Position numbers and translations under genes: made by a program
Shown here: one piece after another, positions 62,570-64,000 of the stretch
Position numbering within the stretch: the first letter of the stretch is position 1
Layout of the letters: the number at the start of each line of letters is the position of its first letter
Notes under the pieces: generated by a model
Database searches by the model: none
What the model saw: the letters and a program-made list of their open reading frames with translations, nothing else
Told to the model about the DNA's origin: nothing
DNA from: Snodgrassella alvi
GTDB taxonomy: Bacteria > Pseudomonadota > Gammaproteobacteria > Burkholderiales > Neisseriaceae
DNA length: 64,000 nt
Direction of reading: 5' to 3'
Assembly (NCBI RefSeq): GCF_002777825.1
Contig: NZ_MEIR01000060.1
Span: forward strand, 1 to 64,000

Positions 62570-64000
62570 TAATGTTTTACCTCATATGTATTACTGTAAC
62601 CGGGGATTTGCGAACTAAGCTGATTGAGTGGCCCATTACCTACTCCAGTCAAATCACGCAGCTGTAATTGAAATAATACGGCGGTTTTGCGTTTTTGGTA
62701 GTCATCTGTATAACGCGTACCTACCAGACCAGCACTCCAGCAATGACATGGACTCTGGTATTCAAAACCTACTGTCTGATTCAGGGTAGTGCTGTGAGTA
62801 ATATCGTAGTTTTGTCTGGCAACCAGATAGTAGTTGCGGGTTAATGGCCACTGTACGCCGACATCGATTGCCCGCATTTTGCCATAAACATCATCATATA
62901 AATTTTCGTCACGCCCATATTTATAGCGTACGCTTACGGTTTTACCCGGTTTGGGCGTATAGCGGATGCCAAAATTATAACTTTCAGATGTTTTCAAATC
63001 CTGATTGTAATGCCATTTGGATTCAGCCGTAATATGATTACTCAGGGCAGCACGGCCGAAAGCAACTATATCTGAACGTTTGCGTTCTTTATTTTTTGGG
63101 GTGTTGTCATTCAGTTTAACATTATCATCACTGAAATAAAAACGCTGACCAATACCGGCAGCAAAACGCTCTATACCACTGGTGCTGTCGTATACGCGTG
63201 ATTGTAGTGCTGTGGTCAGAAAATTGGCCGCATTGATTCTGTCCTGACCGGAATAGCGGTTTTCACGGAATAGCTGGTCGTAAGTAAAGCTGTTTTCAGC
63301 AGTATCAAACAGCGGCATATCATCCTGATTCCGTTTCGGAATGTAGGTATAAAACAGGCGTGGTTCCAGCGTCTGGATAAAGCCTTTATGCAAACGGCGG
63401 GTTTTCCACAAGCGCTCAAACGTCACACCTGAGTCTACACTGAGTATTGGCACAGCCCGATCCATACTGCGGCTATCCTGATTATTCTGCCTGCTCATAT
63501 CATAATGAGTGGCATGAAAACTCAGTTTGGGCCGAACATAACCCCAGCTGTTGGCATAGTCAGCCGTAAAGGCTGGCAATAACAACAGACGAGTGCCGTT
63601 GGGGTATTTATACAGCCAATCTTTATGCCCAGTTTGTCGACCTTCAAAATGGGTTGCCTCTGCATACACATTAACCGTGTAGTGATTGCCAAAATAACGA
63701 TTCCAGGTAGCAGACAGATGAGGCAAACGTGAATAGGGCTGATCTTTATAACCACTGGTGGAAGCCAGAGTTTGGTATTTCTGTACCATTAAATTGCCAT
63801 CAAAAGTACCACCCCATAAATCCTGATGGTAATTCAGCCATGCCTGCCTGTTCAGATTAACACTACCACTGTCACCATGCCAGAAATCACGGCGGTAATC
63901 ATCATCTGAAACCTGATGGTAATCAATGCCCCCTGTTAACCCCTTTGCCAGTTGCTGGGTATGCGTAAAATCGATTTCTGCACGATTTTTATGACTGCTT
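62569..64000 (-). CDS. lptD: LPS-assembly protein LptD (C-terminal part, runs off the window)
   Basis: The frame is open from the window edge to the stop at 62569, giving the last ~476 residues of the beta-barrel. Typical segments are SHLSATWNRYFGNHYTVNVY, LEPRLFYTYIPKRNQDDMPL with FDTAENSFTYDQLFRENRYSG, RYSGQDRINAANFLTTALQS, and the paired Cys near the C-terminus (YQSPCHCW). The ATG at 63789 is internal, because the reading frame continues upstream (LNYHQDLWGGTFDGNL). LptD places LPS/LOS in the outer leaflet together with LptE. Confidence 0.95.
   Translation of the reverse strand, partial: SSHKNRAEIDFTHTQQLAKGLTGGIDYHQVSDDDYRRDFWHGDSGSVNLNRQAWLNYHQDLWGGTFDGNLMVQKYQTLASTSGYKDQPYSRLPHLSATWNRYFGNHYTVNVYAEATHFEGRQTGHKDWLYKYPNGTRLLLLPAFTADYANSWGYVRPKLSFHATHYDMSRQNNQDSRSMDRAVPILSVDSGVTFERLWKTRRLHKGFIQTLEPRLFYTYIPKRNQDDMPLFDTAENSFTYDQLFRENRYSGQDRINAANFLTTALQSRVYDSTSGIERFAAGIGQRFYFSDDNVKLNDNTPKNKERKRSDIVAFGRAALSNHITAESKWHYNQDLKTSESYNFGIRYTPKPGKTVSVRYKYGRDENLYDDVYGKMRAIDVGVQWPLTRNYYLVARQNYDITHSTTLNQTVGFEYQSPCHCWSAGLVGTRYTDDYQKRKTAVLFQLQLRDLTGVGNGPLNQLSSQIPGYSNTYEVKH

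Overview
The window looks like a chromosome segment from a low-GC betaproteobacterium of the Neisseriaceae. The basis is the gene order (mltG-tmk-holB-pilZ-tatD; bamD divergent from rluD; mlaFEDCB plus mlaA beside pdxA-surA-lptD), LeuA and envelope proteins that read as Neisseria-like, and an aryl-polyene cluster. A bee-gut Snodgrassella-type organism fits best, but this is inference from gene content and base composition, not a database match.

Layout. 1-2.1 kb: a broken IS3-family element next to a broken IS481/IS3-like transposase with a 312-bp direct duplication. 2.2-11.8 kb, minus strand: a four-gene operon encoding a periplasmic rhodanese-fold protein, a large secreted Ig-like/CARDB-type repeat protein, an RHS/YD-repeat protein with a Sec signal peptide and a C-terminal HNH/EndoVII (LHH-type) nuclease, and a SUKH (SMI1/KNR4) immunity protein. 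11.8-17.4 kb: an L,D-transpeptidase, an intact secreted SdrD-B/DUF11 repeat protein and at least two decayed relatives of it. 17.4-23.5 kb: a heavily eroded integrative element ending at a tRNA-Ala gene. It holds an integrase stopped by a nonsense codon, a second integrase remnant, HTH and HNH remnants, a frameshifted lipoprotein and a J-domain-like membrane protein. 23.5-31.3 kb: core genes (tRNA-Ala, mltG, tmk, holB, pilZ-like, tatD, an MBL hydrolase, leuA with an N-terminal HTH extension). 31.3-46.7 kb: an aryl-polyene biosynthesis and export cluster. 47.7-50.4 kb: pgeF, rluD, bamD. 50.5-54.3 kb: an accessory island with a cysteine hydrolase whose start codon looks lost, a second IS3 copy nested in an older IS end, a decayed coding fragment, and a metallopeptidase-lipoprotein pair. 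54.5-64 kb: ssb, a lytic transglycosylase, mlaA-mlaBCDEF, pdxA, surA and the 3' part of lptD.

How the parts work together. The aryl-polyene genes form one tightly overlapping minus-strand operon. It encodes an AMP-ligase/dehydratase, two ACPs, two active ketosynthases plus one that appears to lack the catalytic cysteine, a ketoreductase, dehydratases, a thioesterase, acyl- and glycosyltransferases, a LolA-like carrier, an MMPL exporter, a lipoprotein and a flavoprotein. A convergent phosphopantetheinyl transferase would prime the ACPs. The Mla genes, LptD, SurA and BamD all serve the outer membrane. The RHS operon is the most interesting accessory system: its toxin carries its own Sec signal and travels with a giant surface-type protein and a rhodanese-fold protein without catalytic cysteine, rather than with T6SS genes.
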